A stretch of DNA of 64,000 bases from Mycolicibacterium sp. CBMA 247. GTDB taxonomy: Bacteria; Actinomycetota; Actinomycetes; Mycobacteriales; Mycobacteriaceae. Numbering within the stretch: position 1 is the first letter of the stretch; each line of letters begins with the position of its first letter. The position numbers were made by a program, and so were the translations under genes. This document shows positions 17,561 through 27,400 of the stretch, one piece after another. The stretch is from positions 2,108,001 through 2,172,000 of the forward strand of contig NZ_VTGX01000001.1 of the NCBI RefSeq assembly GCF_009729095.1, in the 5' to 3' direction. The notes under the pieces are model-generated. The model was not told the origin of the DNA and made no database searches. It was given only the letters and a program-made list of their open reading frames with translations.

Positions 17561-17669
17561 CAGCCACCTTTCCGTTCAACTCGATTGACGCCAACCCCGC
17601 GATTCAACCCCGAGATTTCGATCCTGCCCAGTGCCATCAGGGTCACATACCCGTGAATTCGTGCCAACC

Positions 17670-18536
17670 TCAGCCCGCCGGCCCGCGCAGGGTCATCGCC
17701 GCATTGCGCACCGCAGCCGTGATGGTCTCGACCATGGGGCTGTCCAGCTTCCAGCACTGCCAGTACAGGGGCACGTCCAGGTGCTGCTCGGTGATCCTGA
17801 CGAAGGCGTCGTCCACCAGTTCCTCGGGAAACATGCCCCATCCCAACCCCGCCCGCACCCCGGCACCGAACCCCTCCGCGGTCGGGATGTAATGCGTCGG
17901 CCTCGCAACATCGTTACGGAACACCTTGCGCACCAACTGATCCTGCAAGGCATCGTCACGATTCCAGGACAGTGACGGCGCCGCCTGCGCGGCCTCGCGG
18001 GTGAATCCGTCGGGCAGGTAGCGCTGCACGTACTCCGCGCTGGCCACCGGCACGTACCGCATCGCCCCCAGCGGATGCACCCGGCAGCCCGGCACCGGTT
18101 GTCGCTCGGTGGTGACCGCTCCCATCACCACGCCCTCACGCAGCAGTCTCGCCGAAAGGTCCTGATCCTCGATCCTGACGTCGAACAAGAACTCGGATGC
18201 CTGGGCGAATACACCGGTGAACCAGGTCGCCATCGAATCGGCGTTGACCGCCAGCGCGATCCTGGCGCGGTGCGCGGAGCCACTGCCCATCTCCGCCAGC
18301 GCCTCGGATTCCAGTAGTGCCGTCTGCGCGGCAAGCCTCAGCAGCGGAACGCCAGCTGGTGTTGCCGTGCAGGGCTTTTCGCGGACCACCAGCACCTGGC
18401 CGACGCGTTGCTCGAGCGCCTTGATGCGTTGACTGATCGCGGACGGAGTCACATGCAGCCGCTGCGCGGCCGCGTCGAAGCTCCCCAGCTCGACCACCGC
18501 GGCGAAAGCAGCGAGCTGCTGGCCGTCGATCTGCAC
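17670..18536 (-). CDS. LysR family regulator, ArgP/LysG type
   Basis: 288-residue LysR regulator of the ArgP/LysG type, which normally senses lysine/arginine and activates the exporter gene lysE. HTH in residues 1-60: MQIDGQQLAAFAAVVELGSFDAAAQRLHVTPSAISQRIKALEQRVGQVLVVREKPC. The effector domain has RIALAVNADSMATWF and WGMFPEELV, typical of LysG. GTG start at 18536, 9 bases after the stop of a TetR gene on the same strand. A lysE exporter, which is usually divergent from lysG, is not present here, so its target is elsewhere or different. Confidence 0.88.
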   Translation of the reverse strand: MQIDGQQLAAFAAVVELGSFDAAAQRLHVTPSAISQRIKALEQRVGQVLVVREKPCTATPAGVPLLRLAAQTALLESEALAEMGSGSAHRARIALAVNADSMATWFTGVFAQASEFLFDVRIEDQDLSARLLREGVVMGAVTTERQPVPGCRVHPLGAMRYVPVASAEYVQRYLPDGFTREAAQAAPSLSWNRDDALQDQLVRKVFRNDVARPTHYIPTAEGFGAGVRAGLGWGMFPEELVDDAFVRITEQHLDVPLYWQCWKLDSPMVETITAAVRNAAMTLRGPAG

Positions 18537-18545
18537 CTCACGATC

Positions 18546-19211
18546 CTAATCGCGTTCGCCGGCCCCGCCGCGCAAACCACCGCTGGTGAACTGGATGAGC
18601 TCGTCGACCCATCCGCGGTCCAGGCCGGCTGGACCCAACGGCCGTCCGTAGAGGGAAAGGTCAGAGCTGGCCAGCGCACCGATCATCGAAAAGATGGCGA
18701 TTGTGCTGCGCTGCTGACCTTCTCCGGTCTGGATGTCCGGCACCGCCCGGCCCGCCGCGGCGAAGAACAGCTCGGGCAGGCTGGGCGTGCCGGCCAGTTG
18801 ATCGAGCCAAATCTGGTCTTCGTCCAGGGCAAGCTGATTCATCACCTTCAGCCAACGCAGCCCGCCGACCGGATCGTCGTCGAGCAGCCTGACGTAGGGC
18901 GCGATCAGCGCCTCGACGACATCGCGGATGCCGATCTCATGCCCCGCGCCACCAACCCGCACCAACTCCTGGACAACGGCCTCGAACACCGTCGTCGCGC
19001 GCCGTCGCGCCACCGCGACGACCAGATCCCGCTTCGTCGGGAAGTGATAGGCCACCGCGCGACTGGCCACGCCTGCCTCGCGAGCCACCGCACGCGCCGC
19101 CACCGCACCGATCGACGTCTCGGCGAACATTCGCTCGGCGGTGTCGACGATCAGTGCTCGGGTGTCGACATCACGCCGGGGACCGCGTCTACGGGTCGAA
19201 CTCGAGACCAC
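18546..19211 (-). CDS. TetR/AcrR family transcriptional regulator
   Basis: 221-residue TetR-family protein. HTH at about residues 14-62: VDTRALIVDTAERMFAETSIGAVAARAVAREAGVASRAVAYHFPTKRDLVVAVARRR. C-terminal domain helical, with GLRWLKVMNQLALDEDQIWLDQLAGTPSLPELFF. Divergent from the small-gene/two-component operon; the shared region carries the CTACGGTCGTAG dyad at 19268-19279. The LysG-like gene follows it closely and may be co-transcribed. Confidence 0.88.
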   Translation of the reverse strand: MVSSSTRRRGPRRDVDTRALIVDTAERMFAETSIGAVAARAVAREAGVASRAVAYHFPTKRDLVVAVARRRATTVFEAVVQELVRVGGAGHEIGIRDVVEALIAPYVRLLDDDPVGGLRWLKVMNQLALDEDQIWLDQLAGTPSLPELFFAAAGRAVPDIQTGEGQQRSTIAIFSMIGALASSDLSLYGRPLGPAGLDRGWVDELIQFTSGGLRGGAGERD

Positions 19212-19261
19212 CGCACGAGCCTAACCACTCGCAGCCCGATCGTGCTGTAGTCGGTGCAGTT

Positions 19262-19279
19262 CTCCTACTACGGTCGTAG
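19262..19279. promoter_or_regulatory. Operator-like motif, copy 1 (CTACGGTCGTAG dyad)
   Basis: CTCCTACTACGGTCG at 19262-19276 recurs exactly, inverted, at 19654-19668. This copy also forms the dyad CTACG-GT-CGTAG (19268-19279). It is 51 bases from the TetR start (19211, minus) and 60 bases from the small gene start (19339, plus). Candidate binders are the NarL-type response regulator encoded downstream or the divergent TetR. Confidence 0.6.
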
Positions 19280-19338
19280 GTCAAGATCGGACACCAGCGC
19301 GATGTGGGCTGACCTGCATTCTTCGTAGCGTCAAGCCC

Positions 19339-19641
19339 ATGACACGAGCACAGCGTTCCCCAGCTATCTCGATAGCGAATTCAGTGACAGGCGTCGTGCG
19401 TGGATGGACGGCGGAAGGCGCCGTCTTCACCCCACCGGTGATTGCCCCACCCACCACCGCCCCACCGGTACCGCTTCACCCGGACCGTCGGAAGGGCGGG
19501 CTCTGGCGGCGCACCGCCGCGGCGGTGCGCGCGGCACTGGCTGCCGCACCCCGGCCCCAGCTGAAGCAGCCGTATTACCCGCCGCTGCGTGAAGGCTTCG
19601 TCGAGGACGCGGCGATGGCGCGCGAAATGCGGCGACTGTGA
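19339..19641 (+). CDS. Small hypothetical protein ahead of two-component genes
   Basis: 100-residue protein without a recognised domain. Proline-rich middle (FTPPVIAPPTTAPPVPLHP), then basic residues and a C-terminal stretch PYYPPLREGFVEDAAMAREMRRL. No convincing signal peptide or membrane segment. It lies between two copies of a 15-bp regulatory motif and upstream of the histidine kinase on the same strand, which makes a real gene plausible; no clear ribosome-binding site precedes the ATG. Function unknown. Confidence 0.5.
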   Translation: MTRAQRSPAISIANSVTGVVRGWTAEGAVFTPPVIAPPTTAPPVPLHPDRRKGGLWRRTAAAVRAALAAAPRPQLKQPYYPPLREGFVEDAAMAREMRRL

Positions 19642-19653
19642 ATTGTTGAAATC

Positions 19654-19668
19654 CGACCGTAGTAGGAG
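19654..19668. promoter_or_regulatory. Operator-like motif, copy 2 (inverted)
   Basis: CGACCGTAGTAGGAG is the exact reverse complement of 19262-19276. It starts 13 bases after the stop of the small gene and ends 35 bases before the histidine kinase ATG, a position for an internal promoter operator. Fifteen exact bases in two neighbouring promoters make chance unlikely. Confidence 0.6.
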
Positions 19669-19702
19669 GCGCGGCAGCAACCTCACCTTCTACGATCACA
19701 AC

Positions 19703-20911
19703 ATGCTCGGTGGCATCGCACGCGGCATACGTGCGCACGCACGCCGGCGGGGCTACGCCCTCCCGGTCGGCTACAACTGGGCCATCGTGCTGGCGTTCGA
19801 TGCCACGGTCATCGGAGCCAACGTGGTCGCCATATTGCAGCGCCCGTCGGCAGACCTTCCGGCGGGCCTGCTCGCACTTGTGGTGTGCACTGCACCGTTC
19901 GCGTTGTTCTACATCTCCGGAATCGAGTTCAAGGCTCCGATCGTCTGGGCAACCTGGTGCACGGCGACCGCAGTGTTGTTGTTCGCGACGGCCACGCCGA
20001 TCGCCAACGACTTCGCTCCGCTGATCGCCGTGCTGATGGTCGGCGAGGTCGCCTCACTGACCGGGGTGTGGGGTGGATTCCTGGCATCACTGTCGGGGGC
20101 CGCACTGCTGTTGACCGCCGCGGCGCAGCACCGCTTGGAGGCTGTTCCTCTCTATCTGGGAATCCTCGGAATGGGCTGGCTGGTGGGCTATCTCGTGTAC
20201 ACCCAACAGCAACTGATGCGTCAGCAGCAGGAGGCCCAGGCCGCGCTGGCCCGGCACGCCGCAGTCGACGAACGGCGACGTATCGCCCGCGAGGTTCACG
20301 ATGTCATCGCACATTCGCTGAGCGTGACCCTGCTCCACGTGACCGGGGCGCGCCGCGGGTTGCAGCAGGACCGCGATGTCGACGACGCGGTCGAGGCACT
20401 GGAGCAGGCCGAACGCCTCGGGCGTCAAGCCATGGCCGACATCCGCCGCACGGTCGGATTACTCGATGGCGCCCCGATGAGCATGACTCCCGAACCAGGG
20501 GTCGACGACATCTTCTGTCTGGTCGACGATTTCGTACGCGCCGGGCTGAACGTTCACTACGATGCCGGCGGCCGGACCGAAGCGGTCTCGGCAGCGGTGG
20601 GCTTGGCGTTGTATCGCATCGCCCAGGAGTCGTTGGCCAATATCGCCAAACATGCCCCCGACGCAGAAGCAACTGTGTTACTGAGGATTTCACGCACATC
20701 GGCGACATTGACGATCGCCAACCGGCTCCCGGTGGCCGCCCTGGCCGGTCAGAGCGTGGACGGCCGCGGCCTACGCGGTATGCGCCAACGCGTCGAACTG
20801 CTCGGCGGGATCATCAGCGTCGGCCCGGCAGACGACAGCTGGTCGGTGCGCACGAACATTCCCTTGGACGACACCGACCAGGCACCTCGCGGGTGCCCCT
20901 TGGGGTTATGA
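19703..20911 (+). CDS. Sensor histidine kinase, NarL/DesK type
   Basis: Membrane sensor kinase of 402 residues that phosphorylates the response regulator encoded next. Five to six hydrophobic segments in residues 22-165 form an integral membrane sensor. The dimerisation/phosphoacceptor domain HisKA_3 follows: AAVDERRRIAREVHDVIAHSLSVTLLHVTGARR, with phospho-His at about 199. The C-terminal ATPase has ALYRIAQESLANIAKHAPDAEATVLL (N box) and VDGRGLRGMRQRVELLGG (G box). I chose ATG 19703; the frame is open to 19589 but that part overlaps the operator and small gene. The stop overlaps the regulator ATG. Confidence 0.92.
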   Translation: MLGGIARGIRAHARRRGYALPVGYNWAIVLAFDATVIGANVVAILQRPSADLPAGLLALVVCTAPFALFYISGIEFKAPIVWATWCTATAVLLFATATPIANDFAPLIAVLMVGEVASLTGVWGGFLASLSGAALLLTAAAQHRLEAVPLYLGILGMGWLVGYLVYTQQQLMRQQQEAQAALARHAAVDERRRIAREVHDVIAHSLSVTLLHVTGARRGLQQDRDVDDAVEALEQAERLGRQAMADIRRTVGLLDGAPMSMTPEPGVDDIFCLVDDFVRAGLNVHYDAGGRTEAVSAAVGLALYRIAQESLANIAKHAPDAEATVLLRISRTSATLTIANRLPVAALAGQSVDGRGLRGMRQRVELLGGIISVGPADDSWSVRTNIPLDDTDQAPRGCPLGL

Positions 20912-21570
20912 CGGACCCGACAACCGAGGTCGCCGTACTCCTCGTCGACGATCAGGATCTGGTCCGATCCGGGCTACGACGGATTCTGCGGCGCAAGGAC
21001 GGCTTCACGATCGTCGCCGAATGCGCCGACGGCGACGAGGTACCTGACGCCGTCACCCAGTACCGCCCCGATGTCGTGGTGATGGACTTGCGGATGAAAC
21101 GGGTGGACGGGATCGAGGCCACGCGCCAGGTGACCGCGGCCGACGGACCTCCGGTGCTGGCGCTGACCACGTTCAACGACGACGAATTGCTCTCGGGCGC
21201 CCTGCGCGCCGGGGCCAGCGGATTCGTGCTCAAGGATTCCTCCGCCGAGGAGCTGATCCGGGCGGTGCGGGCGGTGGCGCAGGGCGACAGCTACCTCGAT
21301 CCGGCGGTGACTTCGCGTGTGCTCACCACGTACCGCAAGTCGGCCGAGCCTCGCCGGGCCGCCGCCGTCGGCGATCTGACGGCCCGAGAGCTCGATGTAC
21401 TGAGGCTGATCGCCAAGGGGCATTCCAATGCCGAGATCGCCGATGAACTCAGCATCTCCGGACTCACCGTCAAGAGCCACATCGGTCACATCTTCATCAA
21501 GCTCGACTTGCGTGACCGTGCCGCCGCGATCATCCATGCGTACGACGCCGGGCTGGTCACGCCCCAGTAG
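20908..21570 (+). CDS. Response regulator, NarL/LuxR family
   Basis: 220-residue DNA-binding response regulator paired with the preceding kinase (ATGA overlap at 20908-20911). Receiver domain residues 8-125: VAVLLVDDQDLVRSGLRRIL with acidic D14/D15, phospho-acceptor D60 in DVVVMDLRMKRVDGIEA, and the switch residues in ALTTFNDDE and GFVLKDSS. LuxR HTH at 150-205: LTARELDVLRLIAKGHSNAEIADELSISGLTVKSHIGHIFIKLDLRDRAAA. It is a good candidate to bind the 15-bp motif at 19262 and 19654 and control its own operon. Confidence 0.94.
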   Translation: MTDPTTEVAVLLVDDQDLVRSGLRRILRRKDGFTIVAECADGDEVPDAVTQYRPDVVVMDLRMKRVDGIEATRQVTAADGPPVLALTTFNDDELLSGALRAGASGFVLKDSSAEELIRAVRAVAQGDSYLDPAVTSRVLTTYRKSAEPRRAAAVGDLTARELDVLRLIAKGHSNAEIADELSISGLTVKSHIGHIFIKLDLRDRAAAIIHAYDAGLVTPQ

Positions 21571-21586
21571 CCGGGTTCGCAGCCAT

Positions 21587-21844
21587 TCATGCTTTCTCGC
21601 TTTCGGGTGACTGCATCGCAGTATCACGCTCATCGGCTGTCAGCCCGCCCCAGATCCCGTGTTGTTCAGCGAATCTCAACGATTGCTCGTGACACGCGTG
21701 TTTCACGGGGCACGTGCGGCATATCGCCTTCGCCGTGAACACACGCTGTTCTCGCGCCCTCGCCCTTTCGCGGTCGGGACCGAAGAACACCAACGGGTCG
21801 ACGTCGCGGCAGCTTCCACGCGCGCGCCATTCCAAGGATGACAA
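21587..21844 (-). CDS. WhiB family iron-sulfur regulator
   Basis: 85-residue WhiB-like transcription factor, a 4Fe-4S protein that acts through sigma-A. Four cysteines: C12, then C42, C45 and C51 in AICRTCPVKHAC, followed by the turn GIWGG (63-67). Start is TTG at 21844 with GAAGGGG about 11 bases upstream; no ATG or GTG is in frame near the domain. The subtype cannot be fixed by eye. It lies downstream of ctaD on the same strand, with a GC-rich hairpin between. Confidence 0.9.
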   Translation of the reverse strand: MSSLEWRARGSCRDVDPLVFFGPDRERARAREQRVFTAKAICRTCPVKHACHEQSLRFAEQHGIWGGLTADERDTAMQSPESEKA

Positions 21845-21886
21845 CTCAAGTACCGCCCCTTCTGCAGCGGTGTCCGGCGGTCTGGA

Positions 21887-21926
21887 GCGTGCCCCGCCTC
21901 AGGGGGAATGAGAGAGCGGGGCACGC
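21887..21926 (-). terminator. GC-rich hairpin between ctaD and whiB
   Basis: GCGTGCCCCGC (21887-21897) pairs perfectly with GCGGGGCACGC (21916-21926), an 11-bp stem with an 18-base loop, no T tract. It lies 31 bases after the ctaD stop (minus strand) and 43 bases before the whiB start. It may terminate ctaD as a U-less hairpin or act in the whiB leader. Confidence 0.55.
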
Positions 21927-21957
21927 GGCTTGTGGTGAACTCATCGCAGGGATTTCG

Positions 21958-23769
<1,812 letters not shown>

Positions 23770-23820
23770 TCAGCAATCAAGGTGCCCTGAAAACACTGAT
23801 GCGTTCGCTACAACAGCAGA

Positions 23821-23835
23821 AGGGCCTTTGGTCCT
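23821..23835. promoter_or_regulatory. DosR-like box 1
   Basis: AGGGCCTTTGGTCCT; its reverse complement AGGACCAAAGGCCCT is close to the DosR/DevR consensus (GGGAC, four variable bases, then G-CCC). It lies in the 377-base region between divergent ctaD and the Rv2004c-like gene. Weakest-placed of the three boxes, 225 bases from the gene start. Confidence 0.55.
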
Positions 23836-23940
23836 CACTGTTGAGGCCTTTGGGTTGGTATACACAGCCCGAGATCACCAGTGCTGCAGTGAGACTCATC
23901 ACGAATGCCGGAACCTAACCCCACGGCCTAGTGCCGGATA

Positions 23941-23957
23941 GGGTCCAAAGTCCCCGA
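23941..23957. promoter_or_regulatory. DosR-like box 2
   Basis: GGGTCCAAAGTCCCCGA matches the symmetric DosR consensus at nearly all positions (GGG-C, A/T centre, GTCCC). It is 48 bp upstream of box 3, about the spacing of paired DosR sites. Confidence 0.65.
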
Positions 23958-23988
23958 AGATCCAAGCCCCACAGAAGGACTCAAAAAA

Positions 23989-24002
23989 GGGACCTTCGGC
24001 CG
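23989..24002. promoter_or_regulatory. DosR-like box 3
   Basis: GGGACCTTCGGCCG, the proximal box, ending 58 bases before the ATG at 24060, where a DosR site would overlap the -35 region. Family knowledge: the M. tuberculosis homologue Rv2004c is a DosR-regulon gene. Confidence 0.65.
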
Positions 24003-24059
24003 CAAGAAATGGACGAATGGCCACTACCGTCGTGTGCCTGCGGGGAGCGATCATGGGGT

Positions 24060-25559
24060 ATGGACATATCAGCCTGGCCGACTTCGTCGCAGACCGCTGA
24101 GTCCGCGGTCGGCAGTGCCGCAGCAGAGATCCACGAAACACACACCGGGATCGTCGCCTTGGTGGGCGACAGGGCCTACAAAGTCAAGAAGCCCGTCGTC
24201 ACGGATTTTCTCGATTTCAGCTCGGTAGAGCGCCGTGAACAGGTGTGCGTCCGTGAAGTTCTCCTTAACCAGCGGCTGGCGGCTGACAGTTACCTCGGGG
24301 TTGCCCATCTCACCAACCCGCAAGGTGGCCCACCCGAACCGGTGATCGTGATGCGGCGGTACCCCGACGCGCGTCGGCTGTCGTCGATGGTTGTCCGTGG
24401 TGAGCCTGTGGAGCAGCATTTGTCGGCGATCGCCGAGGTCATAGCGGCGTTCCACAACGAGGCTGATCGGTCCGAAATCATCGATACCGCAGCGAAAGTT
24501 CCCGCGATTACCTGTCGTTGGCAGGACAACCTCACAGAACTGCGCCGATATGCAGGAACCGTGCTGCCCTCGGAATCGCTGGCCGAGGTCGGTCGACTGG
24601 TTGACCAGTTCATCAAAGGTCGCGCCGCCCTGTTCGCCGAGCGGATCACCGATCGCAGAATCGTCGACGGTCACGGCGATTTGCTGACCGGCGACATATT
24701 CTGCATGCCGGACGGTCCGGCGATCCTCGACTGTCTCGAGTTCGATGAGCGACTGCGCCATGTCGACTGCAGCGACGATGTCGCATTCCTGGCGATGGAC
24801 CTGGAATTCCTCGGTCGCAAAGACTTGGCCGACTTCTTCATCGCCGAGTACCAACGGCTCTCCGGGGACACCGCAACGACTGCGTTAGTGGACTTCTACA
24901 TCGCCTACCGCGCCGGTGTCCGCGCCAAGGTCGACTGCATCAGGATCGATCAGGGCAGCCAGAGCGCCGCGACCGACGCGCGGCGTCATCTCGACATTGC
25001 CCTCGATCACCTCCGCAGCGGCACGGTGCGGCTGATCCTGATTGGCGGCGGTCCGGGCACCGGAAAAACAACACTGGCTCACGGGCTCGCCGAGCAGCTG
25101 TCTGCGCAGGTCATATCCACCGACGATGTGCGCCGCGAATTGCAGGAGCGTGGTCTCCTCGGCGGCCCTGCGGGGATCTTGAACGAGGGCCTGTACAGCA
25201 GCGACAACGTCGCCGCCGTATATGACACCGTGCTTCAGCGGGCCCAACAAACTCTGGCCTTGGGCCGATCCGTGATCCTCGACGGTACGTGGCGGAATCC
25301 AGACTTCCGACAACGGGCGCGCGCTGTCGCTTCCGAACAATCTTGCCCCACAGTGGAATTGGCCTGCACGGTGCCCATTGACGAAGCCAAGGAACGCATC
25401 ACGCAACGGCAGATCACCAACTCAGATGCCACACCGCAGATCGCAGACGGGTTGGCGGCCAACGGCGCCGATTGGCCCGACGCCCATCTGATCAACACGC
25501 GCCGGCCCCTCGCGGACTCCGTCAACGAAGCTCAGTGGGTCTGCTGCTCGGCCATTTGA
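24060..25559 (+). CDS. Rv2004c-like kinase: aminoglycoside phosphotransferase-like domain plus P-loop kinase domain
   Basis: 499-residue two-domain protein like M. tuberculosis Rv2004c, a dormancy-regulon gene of unknown function. N-terminal half: APH/choline-kinase-like fold with GIVALVGDRAYKVKKPVVTDFLDFS, catalytic-type loop IVDGHGDLLTGDIFC and ILDCLEFDERLRHVD. C-terminal half: AAA_33-type P-loop kinase, LILIGGGPGTGKTTLAHGLAEQLSAQVISTDDVRRELQ (Walker A about residue 370). I chose ATG 24060 with GGGGAG upstream; the frame opens at 23931 but that would read through DosR boxes. Probably induced by hypoxia or NO. Confidence 0.85.
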   Translation: MDISAWPTSSQTAESAVGSAAAEIHETHTGIVALVGDRAYKVKKPVVTDFLDFSSVERREQVCVREVLLNQRLAADSYLGVAHLTNPQGGPPEPVIVMRRYPDARRLSSMVVRGEPVEQHLSAIAEVIAAFHNEADRSEIIDTAAKVPAITCRWQDNLTELRRYAGTVLPSESLAEVGRLVDQFIKGRAALFAERITDRRIVDGHGDLLTGDIFCMPDGPAILDCLEFDERLRHVDCSDDVAFLAMDLEFLGRKDLADFFIAEYQRLSGDTATTALVDFYIAYRAGVRAKVDCIRIDQGSQSAATDARRHLDIALDHLRSGTVRLILIGGGPGTGKTTLAHGLAEQLSAQVISTDDVRRELQERGLLGGPAGILNEGLYSSDNVAAVYDTVLQRAQQTLALGRSVILDGTWRNPDFRQRARAVASEQSCPTVELACTVPIDEAKERITQRQITNSDATPQIADGLAANGADWPDAHLINTRRPLADSVNEAQWVCCSAI

Positions 25560-25711
25560 CGCTGGCGGCCTACCTTCGCGCAGCCATGACGAAACCTGAA
25601 ACCCCTGCATATCCGAAGCCCTTGTAAAGTAGAAGGGCAGCCACACTTCCGGCTGCGACCTGCACAAACGCTCCGCACCGCCAACTCAGGCATATCCATC
25701 GAGGGGGAACC

Positions 25712-26386
25712 ATGAACGAAGTGCTGGCCCGCGCCGGCATCTTCCAAGGTGTGTCGCCCGATGCGGTGGCCGCGCTCGTCCGGCAATTGGAACCGGTCAC
25801 CTTCCGCCGCGGCGAGGCGGCCTTTGTCGAGGGCGAGCCGGGCGACACGTTGTACATCATCACCGCGGGCAAGGTGAAGATCGGCCGCAAATCGGCGGAC
25901 GGGCGCGACAGCCTGATCACGCTGATGGGTCCCTCCGACATGTTCGGCGAGCTCGCGATCTTCGACCCGGGGCCGCGGACCTCGACGGTTACCGCGCTGA
26001 CCGAGGTGAAGACGGTCGTGATGAGCCGCAGCGTGCTGCGGAGCTGGATCGCTGATCGGCCCGAAATCGCCGAACAGCTTCTGCGTGTGCTGGCCCGTCG
26101 ATTGCGCCGCACCAATGACAACCTGTCGGACCTGATCTTCACCGATGTCCCGGGCCGGGTGGCCAAGCAGCTGCTCTACCTCGCGCAACGGTTCGGCAGC
26201 CGCGACGGCAGCGCACTGCGCGTCGACCATGAGCTGACGCAGGAAGAGATCGCCCAGCTCGTGGGCTCATCGCGCGAGACGGTCAACAAGGCCCTGTCGG
26301 ACTTTGTGCAACGCGGCTGGATCCGCGTGCAGGGTCGAAGCATCCTGATCGACAACGCCGAGCGATTGGCCAGGCGCGCGAACTGA
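25712..26386 (+). CDS. crp: Crp/Fnr family cAMP receptor-like regulator
   Basis: 224-residue global regulator close to mycobacterial Crp (Rv3676-like). Cyclic-nucleotide domain in residues 1-115: [59 protein letters not shown] contains the phosphate-binding cassette (FGELAI, R-T-S). HTH at about 170-205: [46 protein letters not shown] precedes the ATG. Enough differences from Rv3676 in the N-terminal part to suggest the second Crp that fast growers carry; by eye I cannot say which copy. Upstream 25560-25711 holds only a short 6-bp dyad (GCAGCC/GGCTGC). Confidence 0.88.
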   Translation: MNEVLARAGIFQGVSPDAVAALVRQLEPVTFRRGEAAFVEGEPGDTLYIITAGKVKIGRKSADGRDSLITLMGPSDMFGELAIFDPGPRTSTVTALTEVKTVVMSRSVLRSWIADRPEIAEQLLRVLARRLRRTNDNLSDLIFTDVPGRVAKQLLYLAQRFGSRDGSALRVDHELTQEEIAQLVGSSRETVNKALSDFVQRGWIRVQGRSILIDNAERLARRAN

Positions 26387-26411
26387 TCATGTGATCACCG
26401 AGACATTGTTA

Positions 26412-26432
26412 GTGCCCTAACTATTAGGGTAC
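26412..26432. promoter_or_regulatory. Dyad upstream of MarR gene, likely self-operator
   Basis: CCCTAA-CTA-TTAGGG (26415-26429), extended to 9-bp arms with one mismatch (GTGCCCTAA / TTAGGGTAC). It ends 9 bases before the MarR ATG, the normal place for an autoregulated MarR/OhrR operator. Confidence 0.65.
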
Positions 26433-26441
26433 GTTTCAATT

Positions 26442-26951
26442 ATGTCCGCAGTGCCCGAGGCGCCTGCCGCCCCTGAGCTCAGCGCCGATCCACTGGCCCT
26501 GGAACGCCAGGTGTGTTTCGCGCTGGCCGTCAGCAACCGCGCCGTGCTCGCCGTGTACCGGCCACTGCTCGAACCGCTGGGCCTGACCCACCCGCAGTAC
26601 CTGGTGATGCTGGCGTTGTGGGACCACCATCGGTCCGGCTCGGGCGGCATCCCCCCGCTCTCGGTCAAGGAGATCGCCGCCGCGCTGCAACTCGATTCGG
26701 CGACGCTGTCGCCGATGCTGAAGCGGCTGGAAGCGCTGGGTCTGCTGACCCGCAGCCGCCGGGCCGGTGATGAACGCGCAACCGATGTCGAACTCACCGA
26801 GGCCGGGATCGCCCTGCGCGAGCGGGCCGTGGCCATCCCACCCGCGGTGGTCGAGCGCCTGGGGGTCGACATCGCCGAACTCGAAGAGCTGCACCGGGTG
26901 CTGACCCGCATCAACGTGGCCGCGCTGGCGGCCAACTCACTCACCGATTGA
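26442..26951 (+). CDS. MarR family regulator, OhrR-like
   Basis: 169-residue winged-helix repressor. The N-terminal LERQVCFALAVSNRAVLAVYRPLLEPLGLTHPQYLVMLALWDH carries the single reactive cysteine (C25) that marks OhrR-type organic-peroxide sensors. Winged helix: LSVKEIAAALQLDSATLSPMLKRLEALGLLTRSRRAGDERATDVELTEAG. A dyad overlaps its promoter. No ohr gene is adjacent; the downstream gene is a DUF5313 protein, so the target may be itself or that gene, or an OsmC-type gene elsewhere. Confidence 0.87.
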   Translation: MSAVPEAPAAPELSADPLALERQVCFALAVSNRAVLAVYRPLLEPLGLTHPQYLVMLALWDHHRSGSGGIPPLSVKEIAAALQLDSATLSPMLKRLEALGLLTRSRRAGDERATDVELTEAGIALRERAVAIPPAVVERLGVDIAELEELHRVLTRINVAALAANSLTD

Positions 26952-26966
26952 CACCTAGGAGCCCTC

Positions 26967-27383
26967 ATGGCCAAGGACCGTCCCAACTTCTTCCAGTACA
27001 TCGCCTACTCCTACGGGAAGCGGCTGCCCGATTCCATGCGTGACTGGGTGGCTCACGACCTGGCCGACCACGGAGCGGTACGCCGGCACATCATCCGGAT
27101 GGCGATTCCGCCGCTGTTCGCGCTGGCGCCGCTCTGGCTGCTGCCCGCCTCCTTGTATGTGCACATCGAGATGACCGTGCCGATCTACATCTGGGCCTTG
27201 CTGATGGCGCTGGCGCTCAACAAGGTGTGGCGCCGGCACCGGTTGGCGCAGCACGGTCTCGACCCCAACCTGGTCGACGAGATCAAGTTCAAGAAGGACC
27301 AGCGGATGCACGAGGACTACATCCGGCGGTTCGGACCCCGCCCGGAATCCTCGAAGTACCAGGCCAACAGCAGCCCCTTCTAA
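26967..27383 (+). CDS. DUF5313 family membrane protein
   Basis: 138-residue mycobacterial protein of unknown function (DUF5313). Seen: RPNFFQYIAYSYGKRLPDSMRDWVAHDLADHGAVRRHIIRM, two hydrophobic segments (about residues 47-63 and 68-87), then a basic cytoplasmic tail (KVWRRHRLAQHGLDPNLVDEIKFKKDQ). TAGGAG precedes the ATG. Starts 15 bases after the MarR stop and is probably co-transcribed with it. Confidence 0.75.
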   Translation: MAKDRPNFFQYIAYSYGKRLPDSMRDWVAHDLADHGAVRRHIIRMAIPPLFALAPLWLLPASLYVHIEMTVPIYIWALLMALALNKVWRRHRLAQHGLDPNLVDEIKFKKDQRMHEDYIRRFGPRPESSKYQANSSPF

Positions 27384-27400
27384 CGTTTCGCCTGGGTAGA

